Below, in pieces: positions 21,953 through 34,665 of a stretch of 64,000 nt of DNA. Made by a program: the position numbers and the translations under genes. The notes under the pieces are model-generated. The model was not told the DNA's origin, searched no databases, and worked only from the letters and a program-made list of their open reading frames with translations. The stretch comes from Silene conica (Eukaryota; Streptophyta; Magnoliopsida; Caryophyllales; Caryophyllaceae), in the NCBI GenBank assembly GCA_029255685.2, contig CM055311.2:2528269-2592268 (forward strand). Direction: 5' to 3'. Position 1 is the first letter of the stretch. Every line of letters starts with the position of its first letter.

Positions 21953-23364
21953 TATATTATTAGTGTGTTGTTGTTTGTTTGTATATTATTATTATTATTA
22001 TTATTGGTTGTTGTCTAATTGTTATTGTCATGGTCAATGTTTGTGTTATTATTATTATTATTATTTTGTTGACCTATTAATTATTATTAGTATATTATTA
22101 TTATTGATATTATATGTTAATAATATTATTAATTGTGATGTTATTAGTATTATGATAATTGTATGATAGTATATTAATGGTATTGTATTATTGTTAATCA
22201 TTTTGCTAGCAAGTGTTAAGGTTAATATTTATAAATGAACATTGTGATTATTCATGAATAATTATATTGTTATTGCTATTAAAGTTGTAATAATTCTATA
22301 ATTTCAGTCGTATGCTAAAATTAGCAAGTCTATAATTAGCAAGTTTGTAATTGGTTAATGATAATTGATAGTATATGAGCATGTTTGTAAACGTGTAGGG
22401 ATAACGTGTTATAAGTATATAGTTATGTACAAGATTGAATAAATATTAGTAGTGTGACTGTATGGTTTGAAATTAATATTAAGTAATAATTATAGGAACG
22501 TTATTTGAGGAGGAATATTTCTAGACGGTGATTCTAATTGCAGGCTTGCTACTCCACGTAGAACACACTGACACTATACTCTATGATGTGTTATGAATGG
22601 GTGTTAAATTGTATGTTATGGATGTTGAGCATGATTGATATAATAATGATATTGGTTGGATTGAGTGTTGATTATTATTTGTGGCATGAGCATTGCATTA
22701 TTTAATAGCATGAATGATTAAGAGTATTGTTGCATTCATGAGCATGGCATATATATTCATTGGTTACTGAGAAAAATATGGATCATATATTGTTCTGATA
22801 TAAAGCCCAGGGTGGTTCTGCAGACCAGGCCTGGTGTCTTATCAGCTATTGAGCTGGTGTTCGGTGACGACCGATTATAGTCTGCCGGGAGGTTCGGTAT
22901 GGCTTGGTGTTTCGGGTTTGATATTGGTGTTTCGGGTTTGAGATTGAGATTGTGATTGAGCTCGAGCATATCATGGCATTTGCATATCATATTTGTTGCA
23001 TTATTTATTATTGTGTTATCCTACTCAACCGCGAGGTTGACAGTGTATTCGTGTACACCTACGATGATCCGGAATGGGGAGTAGATTCTACAGGTGAGAG
23101 ACAGATGGACTAGGAGCTTGGGCATGGAGAGAGACATGGCTTGGACCTACTTAGAATTAGACCACATACTTAGATGTTAGCAGTGTACTTTTATTCTTTG
23201 CGTAGTAGTTGTAATAATAATAAGTTTAAATTTTATCAGTTTTATATAAAGCAATTTGGTTGTTTTACTTTGTTATACACTACCTCGGACATTCCGAGAT
23301 GGTAACAGCTCTATTTATTTGAGAATGTCTTGCTAAAGGCTCTTAAATAAATGGGGGTGTTACA
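20284..23364 (+). repeat. 5' LTR of the LARD-like element
   Basis: 3081 bp. It differs from the 3' copy by scattered substitutions and several small indels (for example 21 bp absent here but present near 26890 in the other copy), so the insertion is clearly older than the copia element inside the 3' LTR. Short frames in the T/A-rich part are microsatellite artefacts. Confidence 0.92.
21898..22160. repeat. TTA/ATT microsatellite blocks
   Basis: Several runs of the trinucleotide TTA (longest about 21920-21952, others near 21985-22005 and 22045-22063). The 3' LTR carries shorter versions at about 36911-37100. Confidence 0.85.
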
Positions 23365-23367
23365 AAG

Positions 23368-23379
23368 TGGTATCAGAGC
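23368..23379 (+). other. primer-binding site of the LARD-like element
   Basis: TGGTATCAGAGC three bases after the LTR end, complementary to initiator-Met tRNA. Confidence 0.9.
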
Positions 23380-26194
23380 GAACGATACTCAAGCCTAAAC
23401 CAAATGAATAATAATGAACGTAGGAAGAGTCTCATAAAATGAACCCCAGGTTAGTAACTGTTAGGAGCCCCCAGGATTGGGATGAGTTAGGGGCCCCCTC
23501 AAACAAATCCACTGGCCCTTTCAGTCTAACCTGGTAACCCGTGAGTGATGCAGAGAGTGGGTGGTAACAAAATAAAAGATCAGACCTTGCCTATATTGTA
23601 CTAACAGTTTTGCAGGAGCGGAATGAGGTAAGTTATGATGTGAAATATGGTTGGTGATTTGTATTATGAAGCATGATAATGATATTGAATGTTGGGTGAG
23701 ATATATGATTTTCAAGTATTGAGAACATGAGTTTTGAATATGAGTTTGAAATATAAGCTTGACTTGCATGATGATGTGCATTAGAAGAATACGACAGATA
23801 TTGAGATGTTGATTGATCTAAATGATTGCATTGAAATTTTAGAGAATGGATGTATATTTATTGAACAATAATTTTGAGTGATATTATCATGTGATTTTGG
23901 TGTTTAGAAATTTTTATATGATATCTGGTTATTAAATGACTATCGTAACTATGTAATATATTGTCTTGAATTTGAATATGAATGATCAGATTTAAATGTT
24001 ATAGTAATCTATGTCTAGTGATATGCAGAATGTGTTGCCGCAAGCCATGAATGTCATATAGCTACGTGTTACATTTGTATATACATGTATAAATATTGAT
24101 TTATTTAGTTGATCCTATCTTTCAGTTTCGCAATCTTTACCGCTTTTTTGATGGCAAGTACAAATTGAAATAATGAATAAATATTAATATGGTGCGATGT
24201 CATTTCTATGCTTCAATATATGCGTCAACATGTTTTTGAGAATAGTTGTGTTTTAATATGACGATGTAAAGTAATAACGTGAAATATTAAAGTAACCAAC
24301 GTTGTAATAAGTTTCCAGAATGTTATCCATTCGTACGGGTTGCCGTTTAAAATGTGTTCTCTATATGAATGTGTAAATTTTATGTATGATGACCTTATGA
24401 GTTAACGTTCTTATGATTTTGATTTCATGTTAAAACGACTTATATTTTGAAGGAAATAAATATTTTGGTTAACAGTGGTCAGATTGTTATTGCACAGTTT
24501 TGTTTTGACCTATGTTTTTGTAAAGGAAATCATTTAAAATGTGTTTATTGTTTATGCATATTTCCAACTCCACTGTTTAGAATATTCATTCACGTTTTCA
24601 AAATGATAAGCCACGTAAAATCTTAACGAGTTGTTATTTAATAGTGATTTTTGCAAGTTGCCCAATTTTCTGTCTAATTGCTGTAAATTAAAGTTTTTGT
24701 TCCGACCAACTGAGTTGTAAAAATTGTTATAAATAAATTCCTTAAGCTTTGCAATTGATTATTTTCCTATGTTTAGTTAATTCATTATATTTACTAAAAA
24801 CGATAATAGCTCGCAAAATAGCTAGGTGGGTATTTAAATTTATGAATTTTGAAAGTTGTTGCGTGATCTATGATTTTTGAAATTGTAAGTTATGTAAGTT
24901 TTCAATATAAAAGTTTAATCAAATATGAATTATGTGATGTAACCATGTAATTTTATGATATGACATTAGTAGCATGAACAATAGACATGTTATATAATAA
25001 TATAACCTTAATTATTGGTGAGTTTTATATAAACTTAGTTTTATTTATACTGACACTATTGTTATGCCACAAGGTGAACTACATATTGTTATGTATGTTT
25101 AAATCTGATCACAATGTATTGATTTAGTAATCTGGTTGACAAGTGTATGATGAGAGTGCTAGTCTTACTTTCGATCTGTAGCTTGTAAATCGTCAGCTGA
25201 TTCGTGTTTATAAATTGCCATCAATTACAACTTCATTGTCTGAAAGTTTCAAAATGTTTCAAGGTGATACGCCATGATAAAGCTGATGTTGGATCATTGT
25301 GGTAATTGTCTTGCAAGATGATAGAATTTGTAGCTACATGTTGATGAAATCTTGCTCAATATGAAATTGTCCCACATGATATAAACCTCTTATTTTGCAA
25401 ATTATTTATTACTAGTTTTATGATAAATGATGTAATGTGAGTAGATAGGAAATGTACCATCGTCATTTTAACTTAATTGTACCTAGAAATGCTGAGCTGA
25501 CTTGTTAATCTATGACTCCGTGTTTAATTACATTAATTAAATAATTGCCTTATGACTTTCAAAAAAACTTGTGTGCATAAATATGATTATGCTTCTATAA
25601 TATGAGTATGAACCCTGAGTTAGCTGCTTGTCTACATTAGTGTAAATATGATATGTTGTGTTAAAAAAAATAAAATTCCAAGGTTGTATAAGTGTTCGTT
25701 ACCTTGAATTTGTTTTACTGCATAGCGTGAAATTGACAAGTATGTTTGTTGCTTTGAAAGTCGGATGCTAGTTGGCCAGTATAGAGTAATTAAATTATCA
25801 GATAATTTGTGACTGGTTGTTTCGGTGGTCTTCTCGAGCTTTTGATGTTGAATTTTATGATGGGGTTACGGGGACGTAACCATGTCTTTATGAGGATAGG
25901 ATTGTAAAATCTTAATATGGCTAGTTGTTATGACATGGTAAATTGGTATGTCGTGATTGTTTGACTATACTTGGAAATCCAGATTACTTCTGTTATATGC
26001 TATATTGTGTTTTTTTAAGTGTCATGTTTACGGCTGTATGTTGAACTTTGGGGACAAAGTTTCTTAAGGGGGATAGAATGTAACATTTCGCTTTTTGGGT
26101 TCTCGTATAAGTGCTACATACTTGTGATTGTTTCGTGCTTGTTATGTGTTTCCTTATCTTTACGGGGTGGCGAACTTCGGGACGAAGTTCATTT
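23380..26194 (+). other. non-coding interior of the LARD-like element
   Basis: There is no gag, protease, RT or integrase motif in any frame; stops are dense. At 26049-26090 there is a second terminus-like stretch (GGGGACAAAGTTTCTTAAGG and then TGTAACATTTCG) about 120 bp before the real 3' terminus, described as a finding. Confidence 0.7.
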
Positions 26195-26208
26195 TAAGGA
26201 GGGAAGAC
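26195..26208 (+). other. polypurine tract of the LARD-like element
   Basis: TAAGGAGGGAAGAC directly precedes the 3' LTR start TGTAATACCCC at 26209. This is the expected plus-strand primer. Confidence 0.8.
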
Positions 26209-27637
26209 TGTAATACCCCATAAATTAACCTCGATCAAAGGTAGTCAAACCATGTTTAATACAAGTATTTCAAGTTAGAATGTTTATAAAGTATTTTATA
26301 TAAACTGTTATTATTTTATAAATCGTATTTCTACGATTATTTTTGTATTGCACAATCTTATGATAATTGATGAGTATTTCATAAAGTGACATTTTATTTG
26401 TATTTCCTTAGTTTTAATAATATATTTGTAATTAAATATATTTCCTATATTTAATTTATTTCCCGTCTACACTTAATTTCTATATTTTATTTAAAGTCGT
26501 AATTGTTTTATATTATTACCAAGATGAGGTATATTTATACATTATTGTAAAGTATTTGCTAGTTGTTATTATTCGCAATAAGTATTTTCTATTTATAGTA
26601 GGTTTATATTTAAATTATACTTAGTTATGTGTAATTGTTAATTTTATGTTACGAGTCGGGAACGGAGTATAAATCCTTGAGAAACGTATTGGGCTTGGGC
26701 TCGACTAGACCATGTGAACCGTGTGTATGCAAGCCCAAACCTAGTATGCTCACCCTTATACTCCAAACCCCATAACACCTACCATCGACATATTACAACC
26801 TATACAAACCTCTACCATCGACTTGTTAAACCCTAATACCCTATATGTTATCCGCCTCCCTTCACCAACGACACCGAAACCCTACCACCGTACACATAAA
26901 CCCTACCACCATGAGATTTGGGGAAGAACAAAAGATAAAGAAAGCAAACAGTCAACAACATTTATGGTTTCCACCCCTTGCACGAAGGTAACTTTAACAC
27001 CCTATTCTTGCGTTTTCAGACCGTCGAGTTGGTGTTTCATGATCATACGTAATCCTTGTAGTGTCCTTAACATGCTTATCGTCTTTGAAACACCATAGGA
27101 CCACCTTAATTGCTGTAACAGTGACCGTGAATTGTCGACAATGCAATGTTTTTATTACTCTGTTTTGTTAGTTCTGTTTATTTAAATCGTGTTTTGTGGT
27201 CCAATTTGTGTTGCGAGATCATGGGTACGGGTAGTGGGGTGTTGGTACTCTTGGTAGGATGGTTTAGTGGTGAGTTAGTGGTGTGTGGTGGACGGGAGAG
27301 TCGCTGCTAGTGGTCGGATTGAGGGGCTGCAGAAGGTACAGGAACAAGGGCAGGGGCGTTTGTGTTTGTGTGTGTGTGAGGGGACGGGTTGTGACGGCTA
27401 TCTCAGGGAATTTTGTGAGGGTCGAAGCCTGGTGTAAGACACCAAGGAGTCGGGGGTAGTGTGTAGTGCCGAGGGTGGTACTAGGTGGTGGCTACCGTAG
27501 TGGTTTTGGGTGGTTACGGGCAGGCTGCAGTACGTTGTCGTGAGAATAGAGGGAGTCGGGTGCGCGGAAATACAGAGTATAAGAATGGGTGTGCAGGCGG
27601 TTTAGAGGGGTTATGGTGGTGGCTGTAGTGGCTGCCC

Positions 27638-28886
27638 TGTTGGGAAATGTGTCCTCAACAATTGTGCGATCACGACAGTGATAAAAATCATTGTCATAAA
27701 TCTTATGAAATGAATATGCAAGGGACGATCCAATATTGATTTAGTCAACTGACCAACATTAATCGGTAATGATTGGCTGACTAGAGTTTAACATTACTGT
27801 CGTATGACGGTGGTAGTCAGTTGATCCCTTTAGGTCACACCTATAGGACAGACCCCTTAAATAATATATATTGTTTAATTGCATAGGATACAGATTGATC
27901 GATATTCTTAAAACCGTATATCAAGAATTCAGAGGTTGAATCTTAAAGTAAGATTTATATTTGAAATTGAAATGTGTCAATTGTCAAATATTAATCGATA
28001 TTTTAGAAATATCGAAATTAGTATAATGAGTGGTTCATGGTTATAACAAACGTTGTTAATATATCGTATCGACGATTATTACGATAACCATATGTTGGGA
28101 CAGTAATTTCGAATTACTTAATGATTTGTTAAATGTGATTTAATTAATTTAGAAATATTATTTATATGATAAATTTATATTTTAAATTAATACAATTATT
28201 ATGTCACATAAGATGTTACGTAATAAGTCAAATTGTGCGAATTATAAAACGTAAAATGAAGGTCCATTTTACGTATGAGTATACCGTGTAAGTGGCACTA
28301 TAAGATAATATTGTATATGATATTTTATCTTATAATTTTAAGTCAAATGTGACATGACTTGACTATGTGCATGTGAACATGCAAAAGGGATTAAAATCCC
28401 TTCCCTTTGTTCTTACTTACACGACACACTCACCACCCCAACCAAACCTATTTGTCTATAAATATATGTGATCCATCACATATCATTTTAAGTCTTTAAG
28501 CAATTTTATTTCTAGTGAGAGATAAAAATAAATCCTCTAAAATATTATTCTCATAATATTTATACTACATTCATTGTAGTATTCTAGTGTACTAATATTG
28601 TTATTAATACACGGTTTTAAGGCAACCGTTTCCATCACCTAGCTCGTGTTCGTGTCTCGGTGTTTAAGGGTAGGTCTTGGGTGCAACGTAAAGGAGGCAA
28701 GCTATTTTGGTTGCTCCGTGGAGGATCGTCCTAGCACTTATTTGGACCGTTTGTAAGGCCCTTTCCGTTATTGTTCCGCATATTTTATTGCATGCATAAG
28801 ATCAACATATCAATATGAGATTAAATGTAAATAATTAGTAAGACTACATTATTAGGATAACAAGTATGAATCTCGTTTTTCCTTCA
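27638..28886 (+). repeat. 5' LTR of the gag-only copia element
   Basis: Starts TGTTGGGAAATG and ends TTTTTCCTTCA; 1249 bp. A TATA box (TATAAATA) lies at 28457-28464, about 430 bp before the LTR end. Confidence 0.95.
28457..28464 (+). promoter_or_regulatory. TATA box in the copia 5' LTR
   Basis: TATAAATA in a mixed-composition stretch; the same motif is at 35485-35492 in the 3' LTR. It is the likely start-site signal for the element's RNA. Confidence 0.6.
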
Positions 28887-28888
28887 AG

Positions 28889-28900
28889 TGGTATCAGAGC
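28889..28900 (+). other. primer-binding site of the gag-only copia element
   Basis: TGGTATCAGAGC, two bases after the LTR end. Confidence 0.92.
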
Positions 28901-31375
28901 ATTAGGTTGCTTGCATGCAACTCGATTTTATACGTTTTTGCGAGAAAATGCGATTTTAATTAAAAACGAAAATGAGTAGTACATATAGGATATGCACGAA
29001 AATGTTAATGCATGTATACTTTCTGGTCTTAAAATAGTTTTAAGTCATTTTGATGATTTATGGAATAATATTGTTCATTATTGTAATTAAAATGTTTAAT
29101 TTAGGCTTAAAATCGGTTAAAAATGTTTTAATTTGGGAAAAATAGCTAAATAATATTTCTGGCCATGAATTTTAAATATGTTCTCACATGCATTTAACAT
29201 ATTATGAATATATAATTTTCGAAATTATTGAAGGTTTTATGCATGGTTTATGAATTTTTAATGGTTAAATAGTCATAAAATGAGTTAAATATGGGATAAA
29301 TAGTTATATTATGAATTTAACTATAAAATTTTTTGTATATGTCACATGAAATATTTAAAATATATGATGAATTTTCCAGAAATGTTTCTTTAATATTGCA
29401 TGAATATTGATTTTTAGTGTAAAAATCGTAATATTAGTGACATATTTTAGCTTAAATAGTTTAAGTTCGAATTTGACCATAAAAATTTAATATAGTGTCA
29501 CATATATTATTTCTAGCATGCATGTGAATTTTGAGCTTTTAATCTCGAATATTGCATGAGAAATGATTTTAATCGGTAAAATCGCGTAATATATGACACG
29601 AATTATTAAAAATAGTAAATGTTGCTAAAATGGTCCGAAAAATTCACCCATATTAGTCATATTATATATGATCATCAACATATTTTTATTTAGTGCCAAA
29701 AGTTTCTGAAATTTTAAATTTTAATTTTAAAAGGTTAAAGTTGAAATTGAGTGTTGTAAGAGTCATAATCATTACTTTTCAGCTCTAAAACAGTGTGCAT
29801 CTGATTTTTTCTTGCATTTTCAGATACTTTGAGTGTCTAGGAAGATGTAAAAAAATTATATTAGTATTATATTACATAATTTTTGAAGTAATTTCGATTT
29901 TTCCGAAATTTTTTGCATGTACACGGCTATGTTTTACGAAATAAATGGTGTATTTCGAAAATATTTAATTTTAAGGATCTGAAATTTTAGAAAATTTTCA
30001 GTCTGTTCAAAATTTTGAATTTTGAATTTTCGAAATTTTTATGACTCGTTTGATTATTTTAATGCTATTTCCCGTAAAACCGATTAAAACCGAACAATAT
30101 TAAAATAAGTTAAGTTAGTTTTCGAAATTTGAGTAAGACTAAATTTTGAATCCTAAAATGTGTTAGGAAACTTAACTAAATCATGAATAGTGATTCATAG
30201 AGTGATTAGTGATTTTAAAATTGTTTAAATCACGTTATTCCATAAAAACTGTGTTATTACGAATAACGATATTTAAAACGCGTTTAAATAGGACGATTTG
30301 GCTTAGGTTTTGCATTTTACATAAGCATTGCATATTTAATTATTATTTATGAATGTCATATTTTATTTACGTAATTTTGGAATTATGTAATTTACTTAGT
30401 ATGGCCTTAGATTTTAATCGATATTTCCCGTAATGTAAGGGTTTATCGATTCGGTTGTAATTTATTGTGATCTCGTATCACTTTATTTTATTGTTTTATT
30501 TTATTTTATAATGTATAAAATAGATAGAAAATTTGTAATTAATTGTAATTCCGGAGATCCTTGAAGACGGTGCCATTTTGGAAACGAGTTCCGACCAAGA
30601 CGGAGTTTGCCTTGGGATGCGTGCCGCGTGTGAAGTTCAAGGGACCAAGGGAGTTGGTTTCCGAATTTGAAATTTACTTTATTTTCTATCTTAGGAAAGG
30701 TCATACTAGGGTTTTATTTATGCTTTTAAGTTATTATGCTTTTATTTATGATTATCATGTTTGCATGCATAGCCAAATCGTCATTCAAACTCATGCATTT
30801 CATCGATTTTATCGACCATGTCAATTAATTTATCGATAATTCACCGACTTAGTTCACTTAAAGGAGATAGATAATAAATTGACAAGATCTCTTACGTTAT
30901 TGAAAAAATCGAGACATAGCCTTACCAAAAAGTAAAGGACCCGCGAAGGATCTTCTTCATAAGGGAGTAGGCTCGGCTAAACCGGGGTGCAAACCTTATT
31001 ACGTTGGTGAAGTGGGGTAATCTGATTACTTATTCTTGAAATTTGGTTGATCTCGACGAAGGTATTCGAGCCACCGTAGTGGTAATAAGTTCGGGCTAAG
31101 ATAAAAATTAGTGTAATTTTATCGACCGAGAGGTCTAAAAGTAGAATCGATTAAGGAGTTAATCTACCGAGTCACATTAATGAGGGATGTATCGGCTAAA
31201 CCGTGTCCGAGTTAGTGTGTATTTGGGTCTCGGGATCAGTTACTTAATTGGGTAAGAGATCATTAAGTAGATGCATAACTTGTTTAAAATTTACAAGTTA
31301 TAATTATTAAAACGATAATTGTGTTTTAATTCCTCTATTTTCATTTGTAGTTCATTTTTTGACTTTCAACCATCA
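28901..31375 (+). other. long untranslated leader of the gag-only element
   Basis: About 2.5 kb of AT-rich DNA between primer site and gag start. Short frames occur (for example at 30561-30839), but none resembles a known domain. Such long leaders are usual in large plant LTR elements and may hold packaging signals. Confidence 0.6.
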
Positions 31376-32408
31376 ATGGCAAATAACGCTCCACCACTCC
31401 CACATCACGTTTCATGGCTTCGATCTTTTATGGATCGTTGCAAGCTTGAGAAGCATGGCGCAAATTTTAAAGATTGGGACGCCCAATTGGTATTGGCCGC
31501 GGAAGCCGACGATAAGACTCGTTATCTTACCATTGCCGCTCCTCCCACTCCCGGTGCTCGTTCATCGGAGGCGACTCGTGAGGCCTATGAGGCCTATATG
31601 AAAGAGTCACATGCTTTGAAGAACGTGCTTATATTTTCGATGGAGCCGGATCTCCAAAGAAGAATGATTAAGCTAGCCACGGCTAATGAGATTTACACTA
31701 AGATTGCGACCATGTTTTCGCAAGCTCCTAGGGTAATCCAATATGAGGCGGCCTCCGCATTCTTTGATTTGACCTTAAAGGAAGGTCAAAGGGTTAGTCC
31801 TCATGTGCTCAAAATGGTTGAGCTAGCCGAAACCTTGAAGTTGCAAGGGGTGAATGTTCCCGACTCGCTTATTATTGACAAAATCCTTCACTTCCTCAAC
31901 AAAGTGAAATCGTATGTTCAGTTTCGGGTAAACTATAACATGCGAAATCAAATAACCTCCTTGGATGAGTTACATAAGATGTTGGTCCAAGTAGAGAGGG
32001 ATATGGGACTTAATGAGAGTTCCACAAAGGATGTGCTTAATATCGATACAAAAAGCAAGAGGAAGTTTAAGCGCAAGGCCAACAAGGGTAAAAATGTTAA
32101 AGCCTTCAAACCCGCATCTCCTAAGGAGAAGACTTTTACGAAAGGTGCTTCTTCTTCATCGTCGTCAAAGGTTGAAGACAAGTGCCATTATTGCACTAAG
32201 ATGGGGCATTGGAAGCGGAATTGCCCGAAGTATCTCCATGACCTCAAAGCCGGAAAGGTTCTTGCAGTAGGTATAAATTTTCGTCTAATTCATGTTATTT
32301 AATCAATTTTGTATATTGATGCAAGTTATTGATTATCACCCGTTTATAAATTGTTTTAAAGGGGCTCCTACCAAAGACAAAGGCAAGGAGAAGGAGAAGG
32401 AAACTTGA
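31376..32408 (+). CDS. copia Gag polyprotein, intact, probable one-intron gene
   Basis: ATG at 31376 (MANNAPPLPHHVSWL) fits better than an in-frame upstream ATG at 31319, which adds a hydrophobic stretch. The body has the UBN2/gag fold (KDWDAQLVLAAEADDK, AYMKESHALKNVLIFSM, TMFSQAPRVIQYEA, HKMLVQVERDMGL), a Lys-rich linker and a CCHC knuckle (CHYCTKMGHWKRNC, residues 270-283) that should bind the element's RNA. Unspliced, the frame ends at 32302. A good intron (donor GT at 32271, acceptor AG at 32360-32361, about 91 bp) would instead continue in phase to a Lys/Glu-rich tail ending at 32408, 313 residues in all. The intron is inference from splice consensus and the coding look of the tail. No pol follows. 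Confidence 0.85.
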
Positions 32409-34654
32409 AGTTCCTTCCATGGATGGCTAAGGTAGCATCCGAGATTGAAGACATGAAGAGCATGGCTCTAATTTTCATTTGATGTCTTCTTTCTTTTTTC
32501 ATTTTAATTTAAGAACTTTGTATTTCTTGTACGACAAGAAACTTGTTGAAACAATGGTTGTAATAGTGGTGACTTGGTTTTCAACCCAAGTCATCCTTTT
32601 GTTCTTAATCAAACATGTTTGGTTGTTTTAAAATGCTTTCATATGATATATAACATGAGTAATATGATAGGATCATTATAAAAGTAATTCGACTTATTTA
32701 AAACGAGAATTGCATCCCGTGAAATACTTCAAATTCAAACATAAGAACATTAGTTCATTATAAGATTTTCACCTTAAATGAAAGAATATTTTAATATCTC
32801 AATACTCACATAATTCTTTATCCAGTACATTGTTGACGGGCGAAAATGCTATCCTTCCTAAAATACAGGTTATTTTAGAGGATAGAGTGGGAGAAATTCT
32901 ACGCCCGCAAACCAATGAAATAAACATAGGATCTTAAAGAAGAGTCCTATAAGGAGTCCTTAAGAAGAACTCTAAGAGATTGGATAGAAGAAACTACGAG
33001 AGGACACAGAAGAAACTACGCGAGGACACAAAAGGAAATGTTCCATATGTAGTCATTAGTTCCTAGAGAGGACAAAGGGAACCGCGAGTGTTAACAGAAG
33101 GAAATCGTTTCCATGATGTTAATATTTCTGTTTTATAAAGATAATAGAGGAGAAATCATCTCCCGTTCTCGTGATAATAGAAGATTCTTTCCGTGGGAAG
33201 GAAAATGAAAAATGAAATGTTCATAGCGAGTTGAGAAGATGTTTGAAGATATTACCTAATCACTATGAAGATAGTGGGAGTTATTAAACTATGAGATAGT
33301 AATATGGAATTCAGTGGGAGAAAAATTATTAAGGAAACGAAACCTACCATTTAGAGAGAATGGCGATTCTTTAAAAAGTAAAGAATATGAGGTTTTCAAT
33401 TCTAGATGAATGTATGTTGAGAACATAAATCATAAGTGAGTTTATTATATGATAATGAAACGTCACCAATCAATTAACGAGGTTTGGATTTGAATCTGAG
33501 ATATGAAAATGTTAATTCATATAACCTTGATCAAAATGCCATAAGTTGAAATAAAGCCCTATTTCGATATAAGTTTCTCGAGGAGAACTAGTAGATCGAA
33601 TTTAGGTAAAATACAATATAAATTCGAGTACAGTATGACTATGTTCATAAGGATGACATGTCATGAGTTTTGAGAAAACAGTGGGAGCTTCCTTAAAGTA
33701 AGGAGACTCGAGTCGAGTATAAAGACTTGAAATGTACTTGAATAAGATCATATTATGCGGGATAATATGAGTCATAAGGAAACGAAATTTGTAGGTTTAA
33801 AAGATGTGAAGATAGGGTATATTCACATAACAAACCATTAATACAAATTGATATATGATCATCAAAGATTGTTTATGTGGAGCAACAATATCGTATTGAT
33901 TGTTCGCACATAACAATCACTCTTATCGTTTGAGTTATTATTATTAATATTAACTCACAATTTATACTTTGTGAAATCCAAATGGGTTGTAAGAGACAAT
34001 TTGAACCCCGTAAAGTGAACTGGATTAACTTAGTATAGCCCATAGTCGCTTGTATGAGGTGACGTCTCGAAGTGACTAGAATGTGAGGCGATTGATGGCA
34101 AGTTCAAATGTCATAGAGTCATATGGGATGACTAGTCGATCACATAGGCAGACTGCAAGAAGCACTTTGTCGGGCATTTAGTGACCGCTTATAGAGTTCT
34201 GGAAATTTTATAATTAGCCTGGTCGTGGCGAGAGCTACTATATTATTCACATAAGTCGATTCTTTGACTTGAGACTGTTCGCCCAAGGTGATGCAGCCTC
34301 AGATTGACTTTGATTTTAGCTCTACGATCAACCGTTAAAGGGGGTCAAATGGGCTTCTTTTGGGTCATGATGGACTGTGTTAGCGAAGGGAACAGTAGGA
34401 TAAGAATTGTCCAACCCCTTGTCAGGGTTGTCTTAAATCTCAAGGCCACTCGAGGAGAAGTTTAACTGGAAATGCGTGGCCACGCTCGGAAGGTATCTAT
34501 GGTAGATAATTCCGGTCAAAGCAGTTAAATCTCCAGATCGAGAAAAACCGCTCAAGATATGATCAAATGCAAGTACGACCTGGAAGACACCTTGCATTGA
34601 GTGGGAGATGACGTAATAGGACAAGAGAATTGGTGACGCACACTTGTCGAGAAC
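32409..34654 (+). other. non-coding 3' half of the gag-only element
   Basis: This occupies the place where pol should be, but no RT, integrase or RNase H motif was found and stops are dense. The purine word GTGGGAG recurs (32887, 33274, 33314, 33681, 34601), similar to the true polypurine tract at 34657. Confidence 0.65.
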
Positions 34655-34665
34655 AAGTGGGAGAT
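34655..34665 (+). other. polypurine tract of the gag-only element
   Basis: AAGTGGGAGAT immediately before the 3' LTR start TGTTGGGAAATG at 34666, the usual copia arrangement. Confidence 0.85.

Noticed and set aside
21876..22166. Tyr/Leu-rich frame of 96 codons in the LARD LTR (and its copy at 36938)
   Set aside because: It is a translation of a TTA microsatellite.
20901..27098. Short frame conserved in both LARD LTRs (20901-21155 and 26823-27098)
   Set aside because: Its presence in both copies is simply because LTRs are duplicates. The copies differ by a 21-bp insertion, and no domain is seen.
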